Part shown: piece after piece, positions 44,207 through 54,017 of the stretch
How the letters are laid out: each line of letters starts with the position of its first letter
Numbering within the stretch: position 1 is the stretch's first letter
Assembly (NCBI GenBank): GCA_016714225.1
Contig: JADJNS010000008.1
Coordinates: 372,001 to 436,000, forward strand
Direction of reading: 5' to 3'
Origin: Archangiaceae bacterium
Lineage (GTDB): Bacteria > Myxococcota > Myxococcia > Myxococcales > Myxococcaceae
DNA length: 64,000 nt
The notes under the pieces: model-generated
Told to the model about the DNA's origin: nothing
Seen by the model: only the letters and a program-made list of their open reading frames with translations
Databases searched by the model: none
Program-made: the position numbers and the translations under genes

Positions 44207-46789
44207 ATGGGCCGGCTCTTCGTCACACTGCTGCTCTCGAGCGCCGCCGCCGCCTCGACCCAGCACGCCGTGCGCACCGAGCAGCCGGTCACCATCGAGG
44301 GCTCGCTCGACGAGCCCGCCTGGCAAGACGCCCCCGAGTTCACCGACTTCACCGAGAACTGGCCGAACCAGGGCGCCACCCCGTCGCAGCGCACCTCGGT
44401 GCGGGTGCTCTACGACGACCGCACCCTCTACGTCGGCATCATCTGCTTCGACTCCGAGCCCGAGAAGATCATGCGCACCCTCGGTCGGCGCGACTCGGTG
44501 CCCACCGCCGACATGATCGAGCTGGCCATCGACTCGGCCCTCACCCGGCGCTCGGCCTACTACTTCAACGTCAACGCCGCCGGCGTGCAGCGCGACGGGC
44601 TGCTCTTCAACGACGTGAGATTCTCCGAGACGTGGGACGCCGTCTGGGCCTCGGGCGTGGCGACGCGGCCCGACGGCTGGTCGGTCGAGCTGGCCATACC
44701 CTTGAGCGTGCTGCGCTTCCCCAAGGCGCAGGAGCAGCGCTGGGGGTTCCTGGTGCGGCGCACCGTGCCGCGCACCCACCAGACCTTCGACTCGACCCTG
44801 ATTCCCCGCACTGTGAACGCCGGGGTGTCGCGCTTCGGCGAGCTGGCCGGGCTGGTCGAGCTCAAGCCCAAGCGCGGCCTCGAGATCGTCCCCTACGCCG
44901 CCGCGCGCCTCTCGGTGCGGCCGCAGTTCAGCGCCGCCACCACGCCACACCCCCGGCTGGTCGACCCCGCGCTCGATCTCGGCGCCGACCTGCGCACCGC
45001 GCTGCTGTCGGACCTCACCTTGAACGCCACCGTGAACCCCGACTTCGGGCAGGTCGAGGCCGATCAGCTCATTCTCAACCTGTCGAACAGCGAGCTGTTC
45101 TTCCCCGAGAAGCGGCCGTTCTTCAACCAGGGCCTCGACATCTTCGAGCCGGTGGGCTCGGAGTACGGCGCGCCCCACCAGCTCTTCTATTCGCGGCGCA
45201 TCGGCCTCGACACGCCCATCTTCGCCGCCGCCAAGGTGACCGGCACCGTCGCCCCCGGCCTGAGCATCGGCGTGCTCGACGCGGTGGTCTTGGGCCCCGC
45301 CGACCCCGGCAAGGCGTCGATCGCGTTTCGCAGCCCCTCGGGCGAGCAGATCGCCGATGCCGAGTCGCGGCCCGACGGGCGCGTCGGCCTGCACCTCGAG
45401 CGCCCCCTGCACCTCGGGCTCGACCGCGAGCTGCCGGCCGAGCGGCCCACCCCAAAAAACTTTCTCGCCGCGGTGGCGCGCTACGACGCCACCCGCAAGC
45501 TCAACCTCGGCGTCACCTTCACCGCGGCCACGCCGCTGGCGCCGCGCTGCACCCCGGCCGACTTCGCCACCTCGGCCGACTACCTCGCCGGCGACTGCCA
45601 GGCGCTGGGCGGAGAGACCCTGGGCCTCGATTGGGATCTGCGCAGCGAGAACCGCGACTGGGTCTTCTTGGGGCTGATCGACGGCAGCCATCGCGTGGGG
45701 GGCCCGAAAGACGACACCCTGCGCGACGGCACGGTGATGCACCCCGGCGACCTCGGCTTCGGCGGCTACTTCAAGGCCGGCAAGTTCGGCGGCGAGGGGT
45801 TTCGCGGGCGCATCGAAGGCGCGTGGACCAGCCCCCGGTTGGATCTCAACGCCACCGGCTTCATGAGCTCGCAGAACCAGGCGCGGCTCGGCGTGCTCGC
45901 GCAGTACGTCAGAACTCAGGGGCTGACCCTGCTGCGCGACTTCTACACCCAGCTCAACGCCACCACCTTCTGGACGACCGACGGCCGCTTCACCCCGCGC
46001 GGCACCTACCTCGGCTGGGAGCTCGACTTCACCTTCAACACCTTCGACAACGTGGGGCTGGGCGTCAACGTCGAGATTCCCTTCTACGACGTGCGGGAGA
46101 TCGACGGCGCCGGCGTGCCGTTCGAGCGGCAGAACGACGTGGTGGCGTACTTCTTTCTCACCACCGACTCGAACCGCGCCCTCTCGCTGCACCTGCAGCC
46201 GTACGTCTACCGCACCTTCGGCGGCGGCCCCGCGCGCGACGCGATCGGCTACGGCGGCGACGCTTCGGCGGTGCTTCGCCCGCACCCCCGCTTCGAGACC
46301 CAGCTCGCCCTGCACGGCTCGCACGACCCCTACGGCGCACGCTGGGTCGACACCCTCGACGACGCGTCGACGTTCATCTTCGGCGACCAGCAGTCCGAGA
46401 ACATGTCGGTCACGCTGCGGCAGACCGTGGCGCTCGCGGCCGCGCGGACCCTGCAGGGCTACGCCCAGCTGTTCAGCGCCTACGCGCACTACCCGCGGTA
46501 CTTCGCCGCCGGGCCAGACGCGAAGAACCACATCGACGTGCGGGCGCTGACCGCCTTCGACCCTTCGTCGAGCTACGACTTTCACGACGCCGCCCTCAAC
46601 CTCAACGTGGTGATGCGCTGGCAGTACCGCCCCGGCTCGACGCTCTTCTTCGTCTACACCCGCTCGCAGCGCGAGCTGGGCTACTTCGACGGCCAGCCCT
46701 CTACCACCGCGCTCTTCCCCCTGCGGCTCGGCCCCGGGCCGATCACCGACACCGTGCTGCTCAAGTGGACCTACTGGTTCAGCGCCTGA
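44207..46789 (+). CDS. DUF5916-type outer-membrane protein with CBM9-like domain
   Basis: This is an 860-residue exported protein. A signal peptide (MGRLFVTLLLSSAAAAS) is followed by a carbohydrate-binding-module-family-9-like domain of about 190 residues (VTIEGSLDEPAW, VRVLYDDRTLYVGIIC, WSVELAIPLSVLRF). The rest is a long beta-barrel in the style of DUF5916, with IVPYAAARLSV, NPDFGQVEADQLILNLS and FFPEKRPFFNQGLDIF. It is probably a substrate-binding outer-membrane channel for a glycan or peptide. ATG 44207 is chosen as the base of the signal peptide. It converges with the giant TPR gene with only three bases between stops. Confidence 0.85.
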   Translation: MGRLFVTLLLSSAAAASTQHAVRTEQPVTIEGSLDEPAWQDAPEFTDFTENWPNQGATPSQRTSVRVLYDDRTLYVGIICFDSEPEKIMRTLGRRDSVPTADMIELAIDSALTRRSAYYFNVNAAGVQRDGLLFNDVRFSETWDAVWASGVATRPDGWSVELAIPLSVLRFPKAQEQRWGFLVRRTVPRTHQTFDSTLIPRTVNAGVSRFGELAGLVELKPKRGLEIVPYAAARLSVRPQFSAATTPHPRLVDPALDLGADLRTALLSDLTLNATVNPDFGQVEADQLILNLSNSELFFPEKRPFFNQGLDIFEPVGSEYGAPHQLFYSRRIGLDTPIFAAAKVTGTVAPGLSIGVLDAVVLGPADPGKASIAFRSPSGEQIADAESRPDGRVGLHLERPLHLGLDRELPAERPTPKNFLAAVARYDATRKLNLGVTFTAATPLAPRCTPADFATSADYLAGDCQALGGETLGLDWDLRSENRDWVFLGLIDGSHRVGGPKDDTLRDGTVMHPGDLGFGGYFKAGKFGGEGFRGRIEGAWTSPRLDLNATGFMSSQNQARLGVLAQYVRTQGLTLLRDFYTQLNATTFWTTDGRFTPRGTYLGWELDFTFNTFDNVGLGVNVEIPFYDVREIDGAGVPFERQNDVVAYFFLTTDSNRALSLHLQPYVYRTFGGGPARDAIGYGGDASAVLRPHPRFETQLALHGSHDPYGARWVDTLDDASTFIFGDQQSENMSVTLRQTVALAAARTLQGYAQLFSAYAHYPRYFAAGPDAKNHIDVRALTAFDPSSSYDFHDAALNLNVVMRWQYRPGSTLFFVYTRSQRELGYFDGQPSTTALFPLRLGPGPITDTVLLKWTYWFSA

Positions 46790-46792
46790 GCC

Positions 46793-49700
46793 TCAGCCCA
46801 GTGACAGGCCCAGCCGTGCCCGCAGGCGGAAAAAGTCGTCGCTCACCGCGAAGAGCAACAGCTCGCGTACGTCTTTGCGCTGGCCGACCGCGTTGGCCAC
46901 GCTCTCGGCGGTGTCGACCCGCGACGTGGGCGCGTTGTCGTCTTTCAGCATCATCATCAGGCCCGCCGAGACGTCTGCGGCGAGCAGCAGCCCGGCGCGA
47001 TCGAACGACTGGTTCATCGCTTCGATCACCGCGTCGAGGTTGAGCCCCGCCATCTGCGCCACGCCCTCGGCCGGCTCTTCGAGCTGCTTGATCGCTTTGC
47101 GCGAATACGCCTTGCGCAGCTGCTTGGTGTGCTCTTCGTTCTTGCGGCCCAGCCCCGTCCAGTCGGGCAGGTGAATGCGCACCGAGTTGCCGATCAGGTC
47201 GGCGGCTTCACCGCTCGACACCTTGCGCAGCACCGCCGCCTTGTCGAACAGGCCCAGCGCGGCCCTCCCGAGCAGGAACTTCTGCTCGCGCGCGTTGAAG
47301 CGGCGCACCACGTCTTGGCCCACGCACACCGAGAGCGGCTCGGTCGTCTCGAGGAACACCAGCCCGCGGCGCGCCTGGTAGACCTCGAGGTCTTCGACGC
47401 CGAACACGTTGGCCACCGTGCGCACCGCCTTGTGCACCGCATGATCTGCCTTGAGCCGGTCGGCCTTCTTGTCGACCCCGATCTTCTCGAAGTCGGGGGG
47501 GAAGACCTTGGGCAGCTGGTCGCCGATGGCGCGAAACACCTGCAGCACCGGGTTGCGCGCGCCGGGCTGGTGCAGCTGCTCGATCTCTTGCGCGTTGAGC
47601 TGGGCGGTCGCCTCTGACGGCAGCCGGTTGCGGCCCTCGGTGTAGAACGCGCCTTCTTCGTCATTGGTGCGGCGCAAGAAGCCGAGCACGCCCGCGGCGC
47701 AGAACGCCTTGTCGTTCTGGCGGTGCTGCTGCCAGATGCGCACCAGGGTGTGCCAGCTCTCGATGCGCAGCGGGTCGAGCTTGAGCAGCGCCCGGTGCGA
47801 CTCGACCGCCATCGCGTGGGCCGCCGGGTCTTTCGTGAAGAGGTCGGCGAGCGCGACGTGCGCGGCGATGTTGTTCGGCTCGGCGTCGAGCACCGAGCGG
47901 TAGGTGGCCATCGCCCGCTGCGGGTTGTCGAGCGAGCGCGCGTAGATGTCGCCGATGCGCAGCTTGAGCGCGATCGCGCGCTTCAGGTCGGGGGCGTGCT
48001 GGGCCTGCTGCTCGAGCACGTTGACGAGCTCTTGCACCTGGCCCAGCTGCTCGTAGAGCCCCACCAGCCGGTCGAGCGTGGCCGGGTCGCCCGGCGCGAG
48101 CTCCATCGCCTTCTTGTAGAGCACCGCCGCCTGCGCCGGGTCGTTGAACCCGGTCTGGTGAAGCTGCGCCAGCGACAGCGTGTGCCGCGCCCGGGCCCCG
48201 GGGGCTTGCTCGATCTCCAGCAGCCGGTTGAGGCAGTCAGAGGCTCCCGCCCAGTTCGCGGCCTGGGTGTGAATGGTGGCCAGGCGCTCGAGCGCTTCGT
48301 GGTTCTTGGGGTCGTCGTTGAGCGCCGTCTGCAGGTGCGCGGTCGCGCGCGAGCCGTCGCCGAGGCGGTCTTGGTAGAGCGCGCCGAGCTTCAGGTGAAT
48401 CGAGGCCACCCGGTGCGGGTCGCCGCCCTGGCTCACCCGCACGCTGAACGCCGCCGCGGCCTCTGCCCAGTTGCCGGCCTCGAGCGCGAGATCTCCCTTC
48501 ATCTCGAGCGCGTCGCCCAGGGTGGGGTTGGCGAGCAGCGCGCGATCGAGCAGCTCGATGCCCTTGTCGCGATCTTTGAGCTGCTCGAGGTGAATGCGGG
48601 CGGCCGCGAACAGCTCGGCAGCGGCGGCGATGTTGTCCTTCGCCGACAGCTTCGCGTCGCCGCGCCGCTCGTGCAGCATGGCGAGATCGTTCGCTCCGCC
48701 CCGCTGGGCGAGAATCTCTTCGATGCCGGTGCCGGCCTCGGCGTGGCTGGGGTCGCCTTCGAGAATCTTGCGGTAGAGCGCGGTGGCCCCATCGGCGTCG
48801 CCGGCGTCGCGCGCCAGAGCGGCCCCTTCGAGCAGCGCCTGGGTGGCGGTGCCCTTGTCGCGCGCGGTCTCGCCGATCACCGCCAGCGTGGCGCGCGCCT
48901 TGTCGAGGTTGCCGAGCGCCCGCATGCAGCGCGCCAGCCCCTGCAGCGCGGGGAAGATCGCCGGAGCGGTCTGTAGCGCCGCCTCGTACGCCTGCGCCGC
49001 GTGCCCGATGTCGCCCAGCTTGTGCTCGTAGAGATCGGCGATGCGCAGGGTGAGCTGCAGCTGATCGGTCGGGTCATTCACCAGCGTCTTGCGGTGCTCG
49101 TACAGCTCGATCAGCGCGCGCGCGTCTTGGGTCTTCTGCAGCGCCCGCTCGAGCATCAGCGAGAGCGCCTCGTCGGTGGGGTCTTGCGACCACGCCGCCT
49201 TGAGCTGCGTGACCACCGGCTCTTGAGGCCGCGCCGAGGTGTCGACCCCCGACTCGGCCACCGCCAGGCGCATGGCCGCGGCGAGCTTCTGGTCGCCGAT
49301 GGTCTCGGCGATGCGCGCCCGCAGCTCGGTGCGGCGCAGCTTGTCGTTCACCCGAATGCGCTCGAGCAGCTTGAGCGCGCCGAGGTTGTTGGTCTCGAGC
49401 GACAGGGCGTTCTCGGCGCACAGCGCGGCGCGCTGGGGCTCGTTCAGGCGATCGAGGTAGATGCGCGCCAGCTTCAGCCACGCGGCGACCCGCATCACGT
49501 TCGAGCCGACCTGGGTCTGCCGGTCGAGCACCGCGATCAGCTCTTTGACGTCGTCTTTCGCCATCAGCAGCCGCTCGAGCTGCTGCAGCGCGGTGGTGTG
49601 GCCCGGAGTCAACCGCAGCACCTCTTGGTAGCCCTCGATGGCGTTGTCGGGGCGCTTCAACTGGTCTTCCCAGATCGCCGCGGCCTGGAACATCGCGTTG

Positions 49701-51805
49701 GCGCGCTCGGTCGGGTCGGTGCGGTTGGCGGCCTCGGCGCGCAGCACCTCGATGAGCGACTCCCAGGCACCCTGGGTGCGGTAGATGCGGGCCAGCGCGC
49801 GCACCGCGGGGAAGTACGACGGCGCCAGGGTCAGCACCTCTTGATACGAGGCGATGGCGTCGTTCTCGTTCGAGAGCTTCTGCTCGTACAGCTCGCCGAT
49901 CTTGTAGATGAGCGTCGAGGCCTGGTCGGCGGTCGGGGCGATCTCCGACTCGGCGCGGTACATGCGAATCAGCGCGTCCCACCGGGCCTCTTGGCCGTAG
50001 AGGCGGCCGAGCGCCTTCAACGCGGGCAGGTACGACGGCGACAGGGCCAGCACCCGCTCGTATGCGCCGATCGCGCCGGCGCGGTCTTTGAGCTGATCCT
50101 CGAGAATCTCGGCGTTGCGGTGGGCCAGCGAGATCACCTGCTTGGTGTCGCCCGAGAGCGAGGCCTCGCGGTCGTGCAGCTCGATCAGCTCTTGCCACTT
50201 GCCGACCCGCTCGTAGAGGCGGGCCAGGTTGCGCACCGTCGGCAGGTGGTCGGGCGCGATCTCGAGCACGCGGCGCAGCGTCTCGGTGGCCCGCGGCATG
50301 TCGGTGAGGCGGTCTTCGAAGATCGCCGCCATCTTGTTGAGCGTGCCGATCTGCTGCTCGTGATCGGTGGTCTGCAGCAGATCTTGGTCGTACATCGCGA
50401 TCAGATCGAGCCAGCGCCCCTGCTGCTCGTAGAGCCGCGAGAGCGCCTTCTGCGCGGGCAGGAAGCCCGGAGACACCTGCAGGCACTGGTTGTAGCGCTC
50501 GATGGCGCGGTCGACCTGCTTGAGGCGCTCTTCCAGCACCTCGGCGGCCTTGTAGATGCGGCCCGCCTTCAGCTTCGGCTCGTCGGCGGCGGCGATCTCG
50601 GCGTCGAAGGTGCCGAGCAGCCCCTCCCAGTTCTTGCTGCGGTGGTACAGCTTGCCCAGGCCGGCCAGCGCGGCGCCGTGGCCCGGCACCTTCTGCAGAA
50701 TCGCCTGGTACCGCTTGATCGCCTCGTCGTCTTTCTTGAGGTGCTCTTCGTACAGCCCGGCGAGGCGCAGGTTCACCGCGATCAGCTCGCTCTCGTCGGT
50801 GATCGACCCGACCCAGGCGAGCAGCGCGTCGGCGAGCTCTTGATGCCGGCCCTGGCCTTCGTAGATGCGCGCCAGCTCAGAGAGAATGAGGGGGTCTTGC
50901 GGGCTCACCTTGCGCGCGGCGAGCAGCGCCGCCAGCGCGTCGTCGGTGCGGCTGAGGCGCTCGTACGCCTTGCTGATCTGCAGGTAGGTGGGGCCGGCGT
51001 TCGGCCCCTGCGCCTCGGCCTCGGCGGCCAGCGCGGCGAGCTCTTCGTCGAGCCGGCCCTCGCGCTGCGCGACGCGCTTCATCGCCGCGATCAGCATCGG
51101 GTCGCGGCGGTCGATGGCGAACGCCTCGCGGAAGCACGAGGTCGCGTCTTCCAGCTGCTTGAGCCGATCTTCCAGCAGCAGGCCCGCGGCGGTCAGGTAG
51201 TGCGCCTTCGCGCCCGGGTCGGCCACCACGCGCGCGAGCAGCTTCTGCACCTTCACCAGCGCGGCGTGATCGGCCTTCTCGTTGAACAGCTGCTCGAGCT
51301 GAATCAGCAACGTCACGTCTTCGGGCTCGAGCGCCAGCGAGTCGGCGAACGAGGTGCGTGCGTCGGCCTCGCGCGAGAGGCGGGTCTCGAGAATCTGCCC
51401 CTTCTCGAACAGCAGCGCGGCCTGGGTGCGCTTGCTCTCGACGCCCTGGCGCTCGGCGTCGATCAGCTGCACCACCATCACCCAGTTGCCGACCTCGGCG
51501 AACAGCCGGCGCGCGGCGCGAATGTTGGCGAGAAAACGCGGCGCGAGCTTGAACGCCGACTGGTACGCCACCGCGGCGTTGCGCGGGTGCTTGAGCGGGT
51601 TCTCCCAGAGCAGGCCGATCTCGTGGAAGAGCAGGGCGGCCTCGACCGTCGCGCCTTGCCCTCGTGCTTCGGCCTCGAGCGCGGCGATGCGCGCGCGCGC
51701 TGCTTCTTCGCTCTGCGTCGGCGCGTTGGTCTGGGTCGGGACGGGAATCGCCGGAATGGCGCCAGTCATCGTGCGGGGCATCTCCGGCCGATCACCATTG
51801 CTCAT
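46793..51805 (-). CDS. Giant tetratricopeptide-repeat protein
   Basis: This is a 1670-residue protein. A short disordered N-terminus (TGAIPAIPVPTQTNAPTQ) is followed by about 30 or more TPR units up to roughly residue 1370. Examples are EDQLKDRAGAIGAYERVLAL and EDQLKRPDNAIEGYQEVLRL, with the usual large-aliphatic and Gly/Ala pattern at 34-38-residue spacing. The last 300 residues are a non-TPR domain (LPKVFPPDFEKIGVDKKADR, FLETTEPLSVCVGQDVV, AREQKFLLGRAALGLFDKAA) without HExxH or another catalytic motif that I can see. Long TPR proteins organise complexes, including gliding-motility ones in myxobacteria; a link here is only an analogy. It has no signal peptide. Confidence 0.85.
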   Translation of the reverse strand: MSNGDRPEMPRTMTGAIPAIPVPTQTNAPTQSEEAARARIAALEAEARGQGATVEAALLFHEIGLLWENPLKHPRNAAVAYQSAFKLAPRFLANIRAARRLFAEVGNWVMVVQLIDAERQGVESKRTQAALLFEKGQILETRLSREADARTSFADSLALEPEDVTLLIQLEQLFNEKADHAALVKVQKLLARVVADPGAKAHYLTAAGLLLEDRLKQLEDATSCFREAFAIDRRDPMLIAAMKRVAQREGRLDEELAALAAEAEAQGPNAGPTYLQISKAYERLSRTDDALAALLAARKVSPQDPLILSELARIYEGQGRHQELADALLAWVGSITDESELIAVNLRLAGLYEEHLKKDDEAIKRYQAILQKVPGHGAALAGLGKLYHRSKNWEGLLGTFDAEIAAADEPKLKAGRIYKAAEVLEERLKQVDRAIERYNQCLQVSPGFLPAQKALSRLYEQQGRWLDLIAMYDQDLLQTTDHEQQIGTLNKMAAIFEDRLTDMPRATETLRRVLEIAPDHLPTVRNLARLYERVGKWQELIELHDREASLSGDTKQVISLAHRNAEILEDQLKDRAGAIGAYERVLALSPSYLPALKALGRLYGQEARWDALIRMYRAESEIAPTADQASTLIYKIGELYEQKLSNENDAIASYQEVLTLAPSYFPAVRALARIYRTQGAWESLIEVLRAEAANRTDPTERANAMFQAAAIWEDQLKRPDNAIEGYQEVLRLTPGHTTALQQLERLLMAKDDVKELIAVLDRQTQVGSNVMRVAAWLKLARIYLDRLNEPQRAALCAENALSLETNNLGALKLLERIRVNDKLRRTELRARIAETIGDQKLAAAMRLAVAESGVDTSARPQEPVVTQLKAAWSQDPTDEALSLMLERALQKTQDARALIELYEHRKTLVNDPTDQLQLTLRIADLYEHKLGDIGHAAQAYEAALQTAPAIFPALQGLARCMRALGNLDKARATLAVIGETARDKGTATQALLEGAALARDAGDADGATALYRKILEGDPSHAEAGTGIEEILAQRGGANDLAMLHERRGDAKLSAKDNIAAAAELFAAARIHLEQLKDRDKGIELLDRALLANPTLGDALEMKGDLALEAGNWAEAAAAFSVRVSQGGDPHRVASIHLKLGALYQDRLGDGSRATAHLQTALNDDPKNHEALERLATIHTQAANWAGASDCLNRLLEIEQAPGARARHTLSLAQLHQTGFNDPAQAAVLYKKAMELAPGDPATLDRLVGLYEQLGQVQELVNVLEQQAQHAPDLKRAIALKLRIGDIYARSLDNPQRAMATYRSVLDAEPNNIAAHVALADLFTKDPAAHAMAVESHRALLKLDPLRIESWHTLVRIWQQHRQNDKAFCAAGVLGFLRRTNDEEGAFYTEGRNRLPSEATAQLNAQEIEQLHQPGARNPVLQVFRAIGDQLPKVFPPDFEKIGVDKKADRLKADHAVHKAVRTVANVFGVEDLEVYQARRGLVFLETTEPLSVCVGQDVVRRFNAREQKFLLGRAALGLFDKAAVLRKVSSGEAADLIGNSVRIHLPDWTGLGRKNEEHTKQLRKAYSRKAIKQLEEPAEGVAQMAGLNLDAVIEAMNQSFDRAGLLLAADVSAGLMMMLKDDNAPTSRVDTAESVANAVGQRKDVRELLLFAVSDDFFRLRARLGLSLG

Positions 51806-51970
51806 GGGGCCGAATTCGTAGCACGCACGACGAAGTGCCCAAAGGACTACGCGGGCACGCGCCTCGCGCGCTTGACTGTGCGCGCGCTCGTGCGAGACGG
51901 CCTCTTCCGCCGCGAGAGGAGCCTGTACGGGCGTGTCGCAGAAACGCTCACTGCGCGCGGTGGCGTCGAG

Positions 51971-53188
51971 CTACGGGCAGTACGTGCCGTCGGCGGCGCG
52001 CGTCGCACCGCGCTCGAAGGCGCCGATGTCTGCGCGTGAGCCGCCGCCGCGAGGCACCGCCAGGGCGGGGTCAGCTGCGTCGACGAGCGGGCTGCCCACC
52101 GCCGGCACGCCGTCGGCCGCCAGCTGTGCGCTGCCGGTGCGCTCGGTGGAGTCGAGCGTGCCGGTGCTGCCCACCGCATCGTAGAAGTTGTACCCGCGGC
52201 TCGCGCTGCCGCAGGTGACTCCCCCGCGCACGCGCACCACCGCGTTGTCGCGAAACGTGCCGCACGAAGCCGCGTCACCGGTCACGTCGACGAAGGTGTT
52301 GCTCACCACCTGCGCCGCTCCGCGCACCGCCACCAGGCCGCTCGCGGTGAGCTCATGCAGCCAGTTGCGCCGCACCACGCCGCTGCCACCGTTGACGAAC
52401 TCGATCGCCGCGTAGCTCATCGCGCCGGTGAGCTCGTTGCCCTCGATCGTCGCGGTCTGACCCTCGATCTGCACCGTGGGGCCGTCGGCGTCGGTGTGAA
52501 AGCGGTTGCCCTTCACCGTGACCGCGGTGCACGTCGCGTCCGAGAACACGGCGGGCGCGCGCGTGCCCGTGAAGTCGCTCTGGCTCACGCTCACCTGCGC
52601 GCAGCGCGTGTCGAGGTAGAGATCGAACGGAAACTCGCTGCCGTTCGGAGCCCGCCCGGTCGCGGTCTTGCTGAAGTGCAGTCGCACCAGCTCGACGTTC
52701 TTCGAGTCGGGCGCGACGCTCAGCGCGCTGAGCCGCTGCGTCACCTCGAACGAGACGTCGACCACCTTCAGGTACTCGCCGTCGAGGGTCAGGGTGTCGG
52801 TGAAGCGCGCCGGCCCCGAGAGCACGATCGGGCACCCCGCGCTGCCGCTGCCTTGCACGCGCAGGGCAGGGTAGTCGGTGTTCTGCAGCACGAAGCGGGT
52901 GCCGGGCTTCAGGTCCGAGGCGCTCGGCGTGGCCCCCGCAGCCAGCGCCACGTCGCGCAGCGTGCACGAGATCGGCAGCTCGCTCGGGCACGAGGCGGCG
53001 CCACCACCCGAGCCGCCCGCGCCTGCGGTGCCACCTCCTGAGCCCGGCGACGGCTGGCAGGTCGCGCTCGCCGCGTCGCAGACCAGCCCGTCGGGGCACG
53101 GCCGCCCTGTCGCACAGCGCTTGCCGACGTAGTCGACGTGAGTGTCGACGCAGGCGGCGAGCAGCAAGGCGAGGGCGGCGGGCCTCAA
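51971..53188 (-). CDS. Parallel beta-helix lipoprotein
   Basis: This 405-residue protein starts with TTG 53188, whose codons overlap the upstream stop (TTGA). Starting there gives MRPAALALLLAAC, a clean lipoprotein signal, which decides the start. A Cys-rich segment (CATGRPCPDGLVCDAASATC) and a Gly linker precede a right-handed parallel beta-helix of about 250 residues, with successive VKGNRF, IEGNELTG and VRRNWLHEL turns. Such folds often bind or cut polysaccharide, but no catalytic residues are evident. It is the last gene of the kinase operon on the minus strand. Confidence 0.8.
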   Translation of the reverse strand: MRPAALALLLAACVDTHVDYVGKRCATGRPCPDGLVCDAASATCQPSPGSGGGTAGAGGSGGGAASCPSELPISCTLRDVALAAGATPSASDLKPGTRFVLQNTDYPALRVQGSGSAGCPIVLSGPARFTDTLTLDGEYLKVVDVSFEVTQRLSALSVAPDSKNVELVRLHFSKTATGRAPNGSEFPFDLYLDTRCAQVSVSQSDFTGTRAPAVFSDATCTAVTVKGNRFHTDADGPTVQIEGQTATIEGNELTGAMSYAAIEFVNGGSGVVRRNWLHELTASGLVAVRGAAQVVSNTFVDVTGDAASCGTFRDNAVVRVRGGVTCGSASRGYNFYDAVGSTGTLDSTERTGSAQLAADGVPAVGSPLVDAADPALAVPRGGGSRADIGAFERGATRAADGTYCP

Positions 53189-54010
53189 TCGGTCACCCCG
53201 AGCACCACCGCGCCGAGCGCCAGCACGCCTCCGAGCGCGAAGCCGATGCCCGAGATCGCCAGGGCGGCGCGCCCCTCTGAGGCGATGGTCGCCGCGCTGT
53301 CGGCCCAGGTCTCGGCGCGCGCGCGGGTGAAGTCGCTGTTGGCCCAGCCGAGCGCCGCGCCGCCCAGCGCCGCGAGCACCACCGAGCCGATCAGCCACAC
53401 CTTCCACGAGAGCAGCAGCCGGCCGGCTGCTCGAGGGCAGCAGCACGTCGGGCCGCGAGATGAGCAGCGGCACCGGCGCCGAGGCGAGCTCACCGCCGAG
53501 CACGTCGTAGGCGAACAGGGTCGCTCCAAGAGCGCTCGCCGGCCACGGGGCCGAGAGCCGGGTCGGGTCGGCGCGGCGCATGCGGGCGAGGCGATCTCCG
53601 GCGCTCAGGGCGAGCTCGGAGACCGGTCGGCTCGCGCCATCGCTCACCGCCACCGTCACGTCGAGGGTGGTGCCCGCGGTGGTCGAGTCGACCTCGGCGG
53701 TCAACGAGATCACCGTGGCCGCGTCTTTCGCCGCGTCGAACGGCGCCCGCAGCTTGGGTGACAGGCCCGCCGGCAGCGTCGCCCCCGGGTTCATCGCCAG
53801 CAGCGCCGCGAACACCCTTCGCGCCTTGTCCGAGTCGCCGGCGCCCGCGAGGCTCAGCGCGATCAGCGTGTACAGCTCGCTGCGATCTCCGCCCGCCGCC
53901 AGCGCCTCGGTGCACGCCGAGATGGCGTCGCGGTACCGCAGCGCGGCGTAGTGGTCGTGGCACGCGTCGTCCGCGCCGAGCAGCATCACCAGGGCCGCCG
54001 CGGCGATCAC
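53185..54010 (-). pseudogene. TPR-like membrane protein gene with a frameshift
   Basis: Two frames together encode about 274 residues: GTG 54010 gives a signal-like MIAAAALVMLLG. Tetratricopeptide-like repeats follow (YRDAISACTEALAAG and DKARRVFAALLAMNPG). A middle region continues to LLISRPDVLLP, and after the frame switch a segment LLLSWKVWLIGSVVLAALGG with two membrane helices ends in VVLGVTD. The switch is near 53424, inside CCGG/CGGCC; deletion of one base there restores a single frame. Its start is seven bases past the kinase stop and its stop overlaps the beta-helix start, so it is the middle gene of an operon. Real loss or assembly indel is undecided. Confidence 0.75.
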
Positions 54011-54017
54011 GGTCGCA

